A program made the translations under genes and the position numbers. Positions 35,384-47,150 of a stretch of 64,000 bases of DNA are shown here, one piece after another. A model generated the notes under the pieces. It was given only the letters and a program-made list of their open reading frames with translations. It was not told the DNA's origin and did not search any database. The stretch covers positions 50,130,902 to 50,194,901 of the forward strand of contig JAOANR010000003.1 of NCBI GenBank assembly GCA_030278955.1. Reading direction: 5' to 3'. The DNA is from Hygrophila difformis (lineage: Eukaryota > Streptophyta > Magnoliopsida > Lamiales > Acanthaceae). Positions within the stretch are counted from its first letter, which is position 1; the number at the start of each line of letters is the position of its first letter.

Positions 35384-35432
35384 GTTGACTCAGACGACAG
35401 ACGACATCCATCCCGGTCGTCGTCAGGTCAAC
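35384..35432. promoter_or_regulatory. Inverted W-box pair upstream of peptide gene B
   Basis: GTTGACT (35384-35390) and GTCAAC (35427-35432), 135-185 bp before the ATG, correspond to the pair upstream of gene A. They flank a CGAC/GTCG-rich centre in both copies. Confidence 0.5.
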
Positions 35433-35440
35433 TAGGAAAA

Positions 35441-36385
35441 ATGATTAATTAAAGCCCTCTGCGCCCATCTTCTTCATCCCCATTTTAGTCTGCACGCCAA
35501 ATGACAACAAGCTGTGTCTTGAGTATATATATGACAAGACTAATCACCACCATTTTCTTCAAGCCCTCTGATCTGCGCCCATTTTCTTCATTCCCATTTT
35601 AGCAAAACCCCACTACTTAGCTAATTATTGGACATATGTGATTAAAGAGTCTCGCCCATTTCTCACTCAAAACAAGCGGGAGTAGGACCACGCGGAGAAA
35701 AATCAAAGTCCATCTTCTCCACGTGAAATAATTAAGACTACTATAATAATTTCATTATTTAGTAGTAATAAATTATTATTTTCCTCTATAGAATTATTAC
35801 TTTTTTCTTTTTTCCGGGACACATACATCTCTACAAAAAGTAATTAGCATCTAAATTTTAAAATGTTCGATCAATCATGCAATACGATGGATTAATAATT
35901 CGCCCTAATATTTGGGGTTTGAAGGGTAAAGATAACGGCTAGCTAGCTAATTGTTGTTATTGGAAGAAAGTGGGAATTGAAGATATCAATGTGCGGAGTC
36001 ATGTAGTTAAAAATCTATTAACTACAATTGATCTAAAATTTGGAAACGGTTTGCAGGCTGAACTGTGGAAATTCAGCGTGTGCTTCATGTGCTGATCACT
36101 AGTTCAGTGTGTGTTAACTTGTACTGTATTGTCATAAATTCTAAAATTGAGCATTGTTTAATTATAGTAATGAAATATTCTCTTTCCATTGTATGTAACC
36201 TACAAGTTTGGTAAATTTAATGCATTCCAGTATTTGATTAATTTGCATTATTCAGTTTCTAAACATGGTTTATATAAATTTTGGAAACCCTAATATAGGT
36301 ATAAGTAATAAATAATGGATTCAATTAAATTTAGTTATTTACAAGTAGGGTTATAAATAAAAACTAGCACATATTGATGACTAAA
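35441..36385. other. Intergenic region upstream of peptide gene B
   Basis: Non-coding. A short direct repeat (CTGCGCCCAT..TTCTTCAT..CCCATTTTAG) occurs at about 35459-35490 and 35573-35602. Nothing else recognised. Confidence 0.4.
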
Positions 36386-36389
36386 TCAG

Positions 36390-36850
36390 CACATATATTC
36401 ATGAATACTAGCACATACATCCTACACACCTTAAAAACAACTTAATTCTTTTAAAAAAAACATCACAACTCATTCATTTAAATGCTATCATCATATGCAT
36501 AATATAAAATAAGCACATATATCATATAAAATCATCACACATCTAAATATTGTTCAGCACATACCTAACAAAAAATTCACATACATTAAGTAAAACCAAC
36601 TCATTCATTTAAATAAAATCATCACATGTATATTAATGAAGACTAGCACATATGTCATACACACCTTAAAAACAACTTAATTATTTTTTTTAAAAAAAAG
36701 TCATCACATCTCATTCATTTAAATGCTATTATCATATGCATAATATAAAACAAGTACATATATCATATAAAACCATCACACATTGAATATTTTTCAGCAC
36801 ATCTTTAGCAAAAAATTCACATACATTAAATAAAACCAAGTCTAGCACAT
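36390..36850. repeat. Two-copy tandem repeat, period about 235 bp
   Basis: The segment from about 36405 recurs from about 36640 with few changes; both copies contain CACCTTAAAAACAACTTAAT, then CATTTAAATGCTAT and TTCACATACATTAA. AT-rich and non-coding, with the word AGCACAT scattered throughout. Confidence 0.75.
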
Positions 36851-37760
36851 GCATTGCAAGAACACAGCACGCAATCGTGCATAAAAAGTAAACTAATTGC
36901 ATTTAAATTATAAAAAAAATACCAAACACGCAAATACTCATTACATGTGATCCAAAAGTTCAATTCCAGAAACCATGTCTAAGGCATGGCAAAAATAACA
37001 ACATTATAATAAAAATTTGAATCTACAGAATCCATAAACCGTGTAAAAACCATGTCCTCCAATAGTTATATCTATAAATAATGAAACTATCTAAACCTTG
37101 ACAAAAAAAAACAAAAAAAAAACAAAAATAATAACATCATCAACATAAATGTGAATGGGTGGATCCCCATAAAATTGAATATGACGTCGACCTCCGCCGG
37201 ATTCGCCGTCCACCCCGAGCAACAACACAACCTTCTCCTTTGGGCAACCGAACAAATTGCGGAGTTGGGCAACCGCACAACCCACTCTCCGCGTGGGTGG
37301 GCGGCGGCTAGAATTGGGCAACACCGGGTCTCTAATGAATGGTTGGAGCAGTGAAAATAGTAGGGCAAATACCACGGTCTCTCATGTAAAATGGAGGAGA
37401 ATGGATGTGGCAATGGAAACCAGTACAAATGGAATGTTCTCAATTACGGGATATCACACATAAATTAATATTGACCAACCAAATGTACAATATATCATTT
37501 CTTATTTTCCTTATTAGAGAAAACTTACCTAAAAGACAAAACTAGCACAGATGAAACATGGACTTAGCCATTCAGCTTTGCTGAATCAGCCTCTAAACCT
37601 ATCCCCTAAAATTTAATTAGATGGTCATTGATATATTTCAAGCAACGAAAATTCAGCAAGGCAGGCTGCAAAATCAGCTCATTCCTAACTCACAGTGTGA
37701 GGGCAAAATTCATTTTCCGTCCCATATGATTTTAAATCTCTTACACTCTCTCGATATCAC
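36851..37760. other. Intergenic region with a GC-rich patch
   Basis: Mostly AT-rich. About 37180-37345 is clearly more GC-rich and is open on both strands, but no known domain was recognised in any frame. It may be a captured exon or 5' UTR relic. Confidence 0.35.
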
Positions 37761-37763
37761 CTT

Positions 37764-39000
37764 TTGGAAATTCTTACTTTTTTTTTTTGTGAAGAGCCTG
37801 AGAAGGCTGGCAAATTATAAATAAGAAAGAAAAACCAAGAAAAAAACACGGAACTAAGAAAACCAAAAGAAAACAACTAGTCTGACAGTCGGACACAACC
37901 CACTAACTACGGCAAAATAATCGGCCAGATGAATCAATTGCAAGCAAGTCCACGCATTCATCCGGCAGAAACGCCCATGTAGTATAAATTAAAAGTCCTC
38001 TTCAACTGCCACCTTCTTGGCCAGACCATCAGCAATCTGATTCCCTTCTCTATACACATATGTTAACGAACCCCCCAATTCACACAACTTATTCCGGATA
38101 GCCCATATGATCGGCCAAAAACGATGAGTACGCTCCACATTTCCATTAATCAACTGAACAGACTCAAGGGAATCTGAATAAACCCGTACACCCTCACCTC
38201 CATATTGAGTCGCAAGCGCTAGACCCTCCTTCAATGCTAATAGTTCAACTTCCAACACCGTCCGCACGCCCCTCTGCCCTCCACACGCCCAAATGAAGCC
38301 TTCTGCTGCCGACCGTAGCACAGCCGCGAAGCCAGACTTACCCTCATCCTGCAACACACACCCATCCGTGTGAAGCACCATACCCATGATACCATCCTCA
38401 CGCCAACTAACATACGTCACAGGCCGATCCCTGCACATCGGCCTAGACCCTGCGATTGCCGTACCAGCCACCGCCACTTCCGCATCAATTTATCACACGA
38501 AGTGGCACAACCTTTAAAGACTCTCTTATTCCGCTCACACCATACCACCCAAAGTGCCGCTAGGAATGGCACCCCAATACAAGTTGTCGCCCATTGCAGC
38601 CACCTCTCGGCCTCTCCTGTAGGAACCTCACTGATAGACAAAACACTTTGCAATCCAATCTTAGTCCACAAACTACTAGCCCAATGACATAAAACCCACG
38701 CATGCCTCCAATCTTCATATTCCTCCCCACAGATTAAACAGAGAGGCGAATTCGACAACCTTCTCTCATATCTTAATCCATTAACAGGAAGTGCCTCATG
38801 ACACCCCAACCAGAGGAGAATACTCACCTTTTCCGGGATCCAGGCTTGCCACATCCATCGCCAATCCCCCTGCTCAGGGCATAGGTTTTGGAGCCAACAA
38901 TAACCTGACGCCACCGTATATCGGCCACATGTCTCACCTTGCCAATGTAAAGCGTCTGAGACCCCCTCCACCAAGGACGGCACTTGGAAATTCTCACTTT
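37764..39000 (-). mobile_element. 5'-truncated L1 LINE with target duplication
   Basis: The insert (about 37778-38983) is flanked by TTGGAAATTCTTACTTT (37764-37780) and the same word with one change (38984-39000). On the minus strand it ends in an A-run (T-run at 37778-37788). A target duplication, a 3' A tail and 5' truncation are the signature of LINE retrotransposition. Confidence 0.85.
37989..38983 (-). pseudogene. L1 ORF2 C-terminal remnant: zf-RVT and RNase H
   Basis: The frame from 38983 holds the zinc-binding region typical of plant L1 reverse transcriptases (LCLICGEEYEDWRHAWVLCHW). A frameshift between about 38480 and 38417 leads into an RNase H frame (LHTDGCVLQDEGKSGFAAV, then YSDSLESVQLIN and YVYREGNQIADGLAKKA-like) ending at 37989. 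Endonuclease and RT core are absent because of 5' truncation. Confidence 0.88.
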
Positions 39001-39169
39001 TGATCCCATTATTTATTAATTTTAATTTTATTTTTGGTCCATCTATATATTTTTCTTAAAAAGAATTACTCAAATAGGGTCAGTGTGCAATTTTTTGAAA
39101 TTTGTTTATTTATAAAATATCCGCAATCCAATTAATAATCAAAAAAATTTACTCAAAAAATAAATTTTA

Positions 39170-39170
39170 T

Positions 39171-39240
<70 letters not shown>

Positions 39241-39244
39241 TAAT
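39170..39244. repeat. AAT trinucleotide microsatellite
   Basis: About 24 uninterrupted ATA/AAT units. Confidence 0.95.
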
Positions 39245-39372
39245 GAAAAGTTTATTATAAATATTTAGTATATAGTATATTGAATAAAAAATCTAAAATT
39301 TTGTTACTTTGTATATTTTTTAAATTTTTTGTAAACATAGAATATTTTGTTTTTTGTGTAATGTATTTATTA

Positions 39373-39637
39373 CTCCATTTTTCTTGTTAATTATGTCTTA
39401 AAACTTTTGGACACTGCCAATACATTTATTTAACGATTAATATCTTAAAATATATAAAAGTTAAAATTCTATAAAATATCTATTCTTAAACAATATAAAA
39501 AAAATAAATATAACAAGATCTCACTCGACTATATTTTCTTATATATAATTGCAATAAAAAATTAAGTCAAACTAATACCATGAACGGTGTAAATATTTCA
39601 AAGAGGACACAATAACAGAATAACAGGATGGAGGAAG
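39373..39637. mobile_element. Stowaway-like MITE
   Basis: Left end CTCCATTTTTCTTGTTA, right end TAACAGGATGGAGGAAG, TA on both sides (39371-39372 and 39638-39639). 265 bp; its interior resembles the other MITEs here (AACAAGATCTCACTCGACTA). Confidence 0.65.
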
Positions 39638-39639
39638 TA

Positions 39640-40785
39640 TATTTGTAAATTTTTAACTGTTATTTAATAAATTTTTACCTTATAGAATAATTCGAATCGA
39701 TTCGATAATATTCGAAAAGCTTATCAAATCAAAGCGAATACTGTAGTATTCGATTCGATTCGATTCGATTCGATTACAACCCTAATTGACATAGTGGCTG
39801 GATGCGGCTGGAATGCTAGTCAGGAGGCGCGTTACTAAAGGCGATTAGGCGTTTCTTTATCTAGTTAGTCTTTTTCTATTTTCCTTTCATTTTTCTTTTT
39901 TTAGCCTGCTTCCGGTGCTGGTCCGGAGGCGGCGGCCAGAGGTGCAATCGCCCAGGGCCCATAGTTAAAAGGGGCCCAAGAATTATTTTAAAGTATTAAT
40001 AATCTTTCATTTTTTTCTATTGTATATATTAATTTTTCATTCGACTTTTACATATCTTTTCTTTAGATATGATAAAACTAATAATGAGTTTCTCATTTGA
40101 TTTTTTCTTCTCTAAAAATTGCAATAAATTTGATTTCTTTTATAATTTCAAATCAGGGAAAGAAAAATTTAGTATGGACATAGTTTCTTTTAATAACTTT
40201 TTAATTATTTTTTTTTGAGGGAAAAGTATCTTTCAATTGATAACCAAAGTGTAGCATTACATCAAACAGAAGGAATCCTGAACACATAAAGCCATAGGAG
40301 TATGTGCTCATCGGAAAAAAAACTTCGGATAAAAATTCGGCAAACTAGACTTCCATCCTTCCCAAACACAACTAGTCCATATCAATTCTGCCACAGCTTG
40401 AGAAAGACAATCCTCTAACCTTGCTGCTCATTAATGTTAGCTGCTCAAAGTCGTCAACACCAGTGGGTATGGTGAGTCGAAAGACAATCCTCTAACCTAG
40501 CTTGGATCACATATTCCCTGCATAAAGCTCAATTCCAGTGTATTGAAATCACAGGGACTGAGGACTAGATGAAGAAGCCAAGGGTAAGTGAAAGTCGAGG
40601 ATAAGGGCAAGAGAGAGGTGGACGGATAACAAGGGCTAAAGGGAGTGAGAAACCGTCACAGTAGTGATCAAATGAGAGATCGAAACTCTGCCGTGTAAAG
40701 TGCCAAAACCCATCTACAGAACAAGTGAAAAATACCCATGGATCCTCTCATATCTTCATGCAATCTTACTGTGTTAATACTCAAT
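39640..40785. other. Non-coding region, possible LINE 3' end
   Basis: It contains a GATTC tandem run at about 39741-39772. At 40206-40270, read on the minus strand, a segment ending TTGAAAGATACTTTTCCCTC followed by an A-run resembles a LINE 3' end. A repeated phrase (AAAGACAATCCTCTAACCT) occurs at about 40405 and 40479. No gene recognised. Confidence 0.35.
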
Positions 40786-40790
40786 ATAAC
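40786..40790. other. Target site duplication ATAAC of the Athila-like element
   Basis: The same five bases follow the other LTR at 60779-60783. Confidence 0.92.
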
Positions 40791-43694
40791 TGAAACTTTT
40801 GACAATTTCGCAACACGAGTATTTTATAAAAATAAATCAGGATTGAATTTATTGAATGAAAGGAGTTATGATTCGTGGGAATGGGTTTAGGGATATATCA
40901 AGATTGTTATTCTTTTTATTACTCAAGTGTGGTGCTTTAATTTCAAATGGCGCTGTGGTCCTCCCTGTCATGAAACTGTTGACAAATCTCATGGTACAGC
41001 CGGGATAGATTGACCTTCAGCCTGTCACACTGAGGGTCCCCGGCATATGTGCCATGATACTTCTCATCAATTCTTGCCATGAGATTCCCTGCCATGAAAC
41101 TTTTGACAGATTTCCACTACATGAGTATTTTCCGAAAAATCATAATCCTGGTTTTGATTTTATTTAATGAAAATCATTTTATGATGGCGGAGTTGTGATT
41201 AGGGATATATTTATAGGTTGTCACGTTTTTATCACTCGTGCTAAGAAACTGTGGCCCGAAAGCGCACGGTGTCAAAAATTGCAGTAATTTATAGTAAGAC
41301 CGGATCGTTCACTGGAGGATGTGCGATAGAAGCAGGGCCCACGTCGTTTTACTAGATTTTCCATTCGTATTGCTCCAATGGTTTTGAAAAATGATTAATA
41401 ACTACTGGCATGAATTTAAACTAAACTACAAAAGCGTTTAAATTACTCTACAAAGCTCATAAGTCTATTCTAGAAAGCGGGTAAAGATTATTCTAAGAAT
41501 GCGATAACTACTGTCTATGAAAGCAGTGAAAATTTACATTATGCTAGCTGTGAAGCTGAATCACAATGTAGACAGAAGGGACATGAAGGAAAAAATGAAA
41601 ATTGGACAAGATTTAGATACAGCAGTATTAAACTTCCATTTTTATACACAGATCTTGGCTTGGGATAATTCTATCAGATAGCTAATTCTCATGCTCTCAA
41701 TAATGCTTTCCCTTTAACAGACAGGTACTTACAATATGAGTTTACATGTTCTTAAGACCGCAAATTCTAAGATACCACAGATTTGTAACTGCCATGGCCT
41801 GGGTATGTTATTTCATCTGTGGTGGATGAGCAACACCTGACAATTCATTTATTGAAGTGCCAAGTACTACTATCATTCCCCCATATCACACCCAAAGATT
41901 CTAAGTAAGCCCTGAACTATCCCTTAACTATCAATCCTAGTAGCAGTTACGCAACTCTCAATACAACCGAGTGACCTCTAACGAAAGCGGTTAAAAGAAA
42001 GCAGTAAAGAAAGCATTAAAGAAAGCATTTAAAACCTATCACTCGGAGGTTTTGAAGGTCTGACCCTGGTAGTAAAAGACAGCACCTAGTCAAGATGACT
42101 GGGTATGGATCAAGAATTCCCGGCTCTCGGTGAAATGCTCGCAGTGTTCACTTCCTTCCGGGTGGTTATGAGATACAAACTAATGAAACAAACTAATAAA
42201 CTAGTTTGTTCCGGATGCACTCACTCAGGACTTAAAAATAGGCTTTGGCAGAAGAGGATAGCAGTTGAAAGAAAACTCAACCCTATCTTAGAAAATAACC
42301 AAGGCCTGGATGATGTTCCTCTAAGATTATTTACTACACTGTATTTGAGTCCAAGTGGACCCCATCTCGGTGTAATATTTAATCTTAGATTTCCAACAAA
42401 CAGCAATTTTGGAAAATAAAAGATTTGAAAATCAATCCCTATACAGGTACTAGACTCTCAGTTAAAACACAGACCCTTTCAGTCTAGGTGAGACCTAATC
42501 GCTGACTCTGCTTCTAATTTCCCAAAATCAACCCTTGACAGAATATGAATTAGTCATAACTGAAGAATTTTATCCCTCACTCAGATCCGGTTTTTATAAA
42601 TGACTTTTTGTTGGAAATTTAATAAGCAATATCTATTTGAATGCAGACTTCTGATGTCCAAGGGAAGGATACCAAAATAATTACAGACCACAATAGTACA
42701 TAATATTATCATGCATAAGGATATAGGGAAGTGTAAAATTAATTGACCCAAAATATAGATGCGGGTCTAGACAGAAGATGAAACACATATATGAAGTGGT
42801 CAAAGGACCAAAGTACTGGCAGAATAATCGGGTGGACTGTAAACATCTACTGTCCAATTTCCCAATCACTCGGATGGAGCGAATTTAGACAGCTTAGGTC
42901 CTGTAATGGCAGTGTCAGTGCCAGTTGGGCCTCCACTGTCTGTGAATTCGGATAGAAACCTACACGCTTCCTCTCTGCAGTCCTTTATCAGCTAATGTTG
43001 ACAGACATTAGCAGAGTTTTATTGCAGATTGGAATTTGGGTTGGAAATTAAGATAATAAAATAAACTGTATCTGGATGGGAGTCAGCCGAGTAGCTATTA
43101 TAACCCCGGATGGGCGAACCGCCAAGGCTTCCACTGACATTCATCCAGACCATGCAAAATAACACTTAGTAATTAATACCCAGAATACGAGCTAGTTATC
43201 CATGAGGGAATACCTGCCAACATTAGTCTGATGTAGTCTTTACTAATTGTTACACACAACACGCAAAGACAAAATCAACAAGAAATAAAAGAAGATTCCT
43301 TGTATGAGAGACATTGGTTTCTCATGCAAGGTTGTGGATTGGGTCCACAATTGATGATCTTAAATAATCCCTCCTACCATAATTAATTACAGTCCGGATT
43401 ATCTGCTTAAGTCATCAAGATTTTATTTATAGAGGAGTATTTTAATGGCAATTGAACAAAGGTCCTTTAATCATGATGATTATTGATGTTTAATTATTGC
43501 TAATCTCACTCTTGAATCATTAATGACTCAAGGGTTCAATTAGTTAAGCGATGAAAATGGAGAATCAAAATTTGGGCAGCATAACACCCTATATTGCAAT
43601 TCCAGAATGTTACACCTTAACCCATGGGGTTATGATGTGAGTGATGCAATATAATATAGGAAGAGAATGAAGAATGTTTGAGATTAAATAGAGA

Positions 43695-44217
43695 GAAGGG
43701 AGTCTTTGTCGCGATATCATAAATTTTGTCGCGGACCGAGGTCCGCGACATGGGTATCCCGACAAGTTTTTAGAATTTTTGGCAGCATAACGCTTCTTTG
43801 TCGCTAAGCAGGATTTTGTCGCGGAACGTGGTTCCGCGACAAGAGTGTTCCGCGACAAAGGGTTTTCAGAAAATTTTTAAAGCATTTGGTCCTTGTCGCT
43901 ATGCATGGAAAATTTTGTCGCGGAACGTGGTTCCGCGACAAGGGTTTTCAAAGAAATAAGGGCATGGCATAATTTTTCTGTCTCAGAATGAGATTTTGTC
44001 GCGAAACGTGGTTCCGCGACAAAAAGCCATGCAGACAAAATGCAAGAGTTTGGCTCCTTTGTCGCCAAACAGGGTTGTGTCGCGGAACGTGGTTCCGCGA
44101 CAAAGTGTTTCGCGACAAAGAGTTTTAAAATATGAAGACAAGTGCCTTTAGACACCTTTGTCGCGGAATAACCATTTTGTCGCGGAACGTGGTTCCGCGA
44201 CAAAAGGCGGTTGGCGA
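43695..44217. repeat. CpG palindrome array 1 in the left LTR
   Basis: The 10-bp arms GTCGCGGAAC and GTTCCGCGAC flank GTG in four exact palindromes (43818-43840, 43917-43939, 44079-44101, 44179-44201); a fifth (43998-44020) has one base changed and a sixth variant lies near 43728-43749. Half-sites such as CGCGACAAAG are scattered between. Spacing is 81-100 bp. On the minus strand an AT-rich TATA-like stretch (43648-43660) follows. Confidence 0.9.
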
Positions 44218-44851
44218 CAGAGGTGGTTCAGGACAAAAGTCAGAAAAAGCAGAAGTGAACAGTGGCATGCAAACAGCGTGATCTCACCCTATTTCAGATC
44301 AAAAAGCTATTCTAAGCTAAAAACAAACAAGAAACATTCAAAATATGGAAGAACATGCTTAAACAAAACTGGACAGAATTTCAAAATAAAGCATACATCC
44401 TAATCTAGGGATTGACCACACATACACACAACATTATCCAATAATGCAAGCAGTAAGCATAAAAATAGCATAATGGGGGTCAAATGACCCCAAAATGAAA
44501 AAGAAAGCATAAATCCATGGGGTGTGAGACCCATTTCATGTTTTGGGACACAAATGATGAATGTTTTCCCATATTATTAAGTGGGTATTGTTAATACCCA
44601 TGATTTGGGTATTACAAACCCTAAAACAAGAGTTTAGAAAACAAAACATGATATAAAAGTGGCTACTTAACTACTGAAAACAGTAAAACATAAAGGTAAA
44701 CACTAAACTAAACTAATCTAAGGGCAAGAATTAAATAATACAAAAAAAATTAAAACTAAACTAAACTACCTAAGAGAGAACTCCTACTGCTTGTCTTCAA
44801 GAGAGCTCTAATCAACAAAATTCCAACCTCTAGCTCATGGGAAACACCTCA

Positions 44852-44859
44852 TATTTATA
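44852..44859 (-). promoter_or_regulatory. Candidate LTR TATA box (left LTR)
   Basis: TATAAATA on the minus strand, about 95 bp downstream of palindrome array 2. The same motif in the 5' LTR is at 60137-60144. Confidence 0.5.
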
Positions 44860-44944
44860 GAAGTGTAACCCTAAGCCCATGGGCCTTGATTCGAGCCCAT
44901 TGTGTCTCAAGACATCACACACATCACAGCTTTGTCTCGGAGCA

Positions 44945-45181
44945 TCAAGTTTGGTCGCGGAACACACTGCATGTGGCAAAGCTTCTCAATTGGGTCTTGT
45001 GTCTCTAATTGGGTGTCTTTGTCGCGGAGCATACCTTTGTCGCGGAACATGCCATCGCGACAAAGGACATCGCGACAAAGGGGCTTGGCTGGTTTCCTTC
45101 TTCATCTGAGCTGCTTGGTCGCGGAACCCTCCTTTGTCGCGGAACCATGCATCGCGACAAAGGGGCTTCCGCGACAAAGGT
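44945..45181. repeat. CpG palindrome array 2 in the left LTR
   Basis: At least ten half-sites, mostly TTTGTCGCGGAAC, TTTGTCGCGGAGC or the inverse CGCGACAAAG, in both orientations. The matching array of the right LTR is at about 60230-60466. Confidence 0.88.
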
Positions 45182-45491
45182 GTTCCTGGGCCTGCTGGAT
45201 TGGGCCAGATGGGCCGAAAATATTCTTTTTGTGGGCTTTTCTCTCTTTTTCCCATCTTTTTCATTCCTTTTTCTTTTCATTTCTTTTTCTCATGTTTTTG
45301 GATTTTTCTAACATAAATATGTAATAAAATTAAATATTTATGCCTTTTTCACACCAGCTTATTATTTTTACAATTATGCATAAATCAGTCCAATTCAACT
45401 GCTTCCTTACTTAATGTAAGACCGGAATGCGATCAAATGCCCGTTTAAGACACGGAAATGGATTGAAAATAATGGTCATTTCTGGCCATTA

Positions 45492-45509
45492 TCAACATCC
45501 TCACATTTA
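45492..45509 (-). other. Polypurine tract at the 3' LTR of the Athila-like element
   Basis: On the minus strand TAAATGTGAGGATGT directly precedes the TGATAATGG start of the 3' LTR. Very similar words occur at 47881-47899 and 49793-49811. Confidence 0.8.
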
Positions 45510-47150
45510 ATACTGATCGTCCCCGAGCAGTCAGAGTCAATGTTCGAAAGAACACGGGCTCTGCATATTCAATTCATTTTCGTGGCTTCATAAATCACAT
45601 TCTTTTTGGATTGGGATAAGACAATCAAAAACTACAAATATTGAATTCCCTTGATTGCAGTGCTGAATAAAATGATACTGGCTCACTAAATTGGGCCTAC
45701 AAATCAAACATTATTATCAACCCTTCATGAATATCATGTTTGAAAGATGCAAGGATTAAAAATTAGAATTAAGGCATGGCATGAACATGTGCAATAAGAC
45801 AGAGCCTCACATATAAGAGAATCAGAAATTTCACTCACTCTCAATTGGGTTTATCATGACCGCTCAAAATCAAATTTAATTAAATTATCCCATGAGCTTG
45901 CAATCAGACCAACTGGCCACCGGCTCATTTCCTCGAATCGAGATCATGAGGTCTTATTCAAGGGTTATATAATGGGGCATACGGTTGTAACATAGGTAGG
46001 AAAGGGAATTATTGGGCTAAGAAGTGGCAAGAATTTAATTTCATCATAACTTGGCATATTTTTATTTGAAATTTATGATCATCAATATTTCCCTTTCTAT
46101 TGCATGACATTAGACTATGTCTAATTGCTTTGTCATCTGCAATTTATTTATGTTGAATGAATCTCAACTCTCTCTCTCTCTCTTTTTTTTTTTTTGAATC
46201 GGTTTATTGAATACAGATTTGATGAGTTGATGATCATAACTTTAATGCCTTGATAAAATTTATTCTTGCACACTTGGGTTCGAATTTCTTGGTCTTTTTG
46301 TAAGGATAGGAAAATATAGTGGTTTCAAAGAAAAAGTAGGTTTAAGGGCTCAACTTGGTTAATCCTAAAGGGAAAATATTTTTAGGTTTGGATTTCAAAA
46401 GAAGGCCAAAAATTTTGGGTTTTCTAAGTGCCTCAATCATATACTCGATTTCGGGAATATGGCATGGTCTTGAATCGATCCCAATTGCAAGTTCTAGTTT
46501 CCTTTAATCAAAATGATTCACACATCAAAGAAAATAAATGAGAAAAAGTGACTCATGGCTCAAATATCACAAGGTTGGATTGATTCATGTCATACAATAT
46601 TCTCAAATTTAATCAAAGCTTAATTTTAACAATTTATTCAATCCAAATCTCTAACATGCAGATTTATTACCCAATAAGCTGATCGCATCATTAAATTTTT
46701 ATAGCTCAAAACCTTAGGAATTCATGTCATGCATGTTCTCAATTATATTATCCCAATTTAAAAGTTTGAAAATTTAATCACAAGCCTAAATTCAACATGT
46801 GAATTTAGAGCAAGTTTATGCATATTTTGCTGGTTATTTAATTTAAAGCAGTAAAGAGGCACTGCTGACACACGGAGTGTGTCAACAGCATATTTTTGGT
46901 CTGACAGTCACTTATTCATCTTGGACTGTACAGACATCTTTTTCAAAAAGAAAGCAAGTAAAGATCTGTTCAGTGGTCTCAAAAGCTGAGTTCCATTTTA
47001 GGGAAAGCAAGTAAATTACATCCGAGACAAGAGATTCTCGTGCAGTTAATACAAACCTGCACACACAAAAGGAGAACTCCCGTGCAAGATACTAATACTA
47101 ATACGGAAAATAAAATAAAGCAAAGTAAACTGGGATTCATCCTTCTTCCT
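45510..47150. other. Non-coding 3' interior of the Athila-like element
   Basis: No gene seen. A CT run followed by a T run lies at about 46167-46194. It would include the 3' UTR of the captured gene. Confidence 0.5.

Larger units (their letters stand above)
33905..35440. repeat. Segmental duplication, copy B (with a peptide gene)
   Basis: Colinear with 11835-14500: 3' flank blocks (33905-34330), gene and promoter (34560-35440). Example shared words are GTGCAGCAGTTTCC, AATACAATTAGTTCATGC and GTAAGTGAACAAA. The MITE cluster of copy A is missing here. Confidence 0.75.
40791..45494 (-). repeat. 3' LTR of the Athila-like element (left)
   Basis: 4704 bp; on the minus strand it begins TGATAATGGCC. 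It contains two arrays of GTCGCGG palindromes (about 43695-44217 and 44945-45181) and a TATAAATA motif at 44852-44859. Small frames inside it, such as 42105-42419, recur in the other LTR and have no known domain. Confidence 0.93.

Noticed and set aside
37087..37443. Overlapping frames on both strands in a GC-rich patch
   Set aside because: No recognisable domain in any frame, and both strands are open because of base composition. Kept only as a note in the intergenic entry.
42105..42419. 104-codon frame conserved between the two Athila-like LTRs (also 57351-57665)
   Set aside because: Conservation is explained by the LTRs being copies of each other; no domain or codon signal was recognised.
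43695..44217. CRISPR-like or satellite interpretation of the evenly spaced palindromes
   Set aside because: Spacers are not of constant length, the repeats are partial palindromes in both orientations, and the setting is a plant LTR.
44902..45324. Overlapping frames on both strands rich in SRN, VAE and ATK peptide words (also 43610-44203, 49146-49524, 58786-59487 and 60171-60608)
   Set aside because: They are translations of the GTCGCGG palindrome arrays. The same words appear in several frames and on both strands, which is expected from a palindrome and not from a protein gene.
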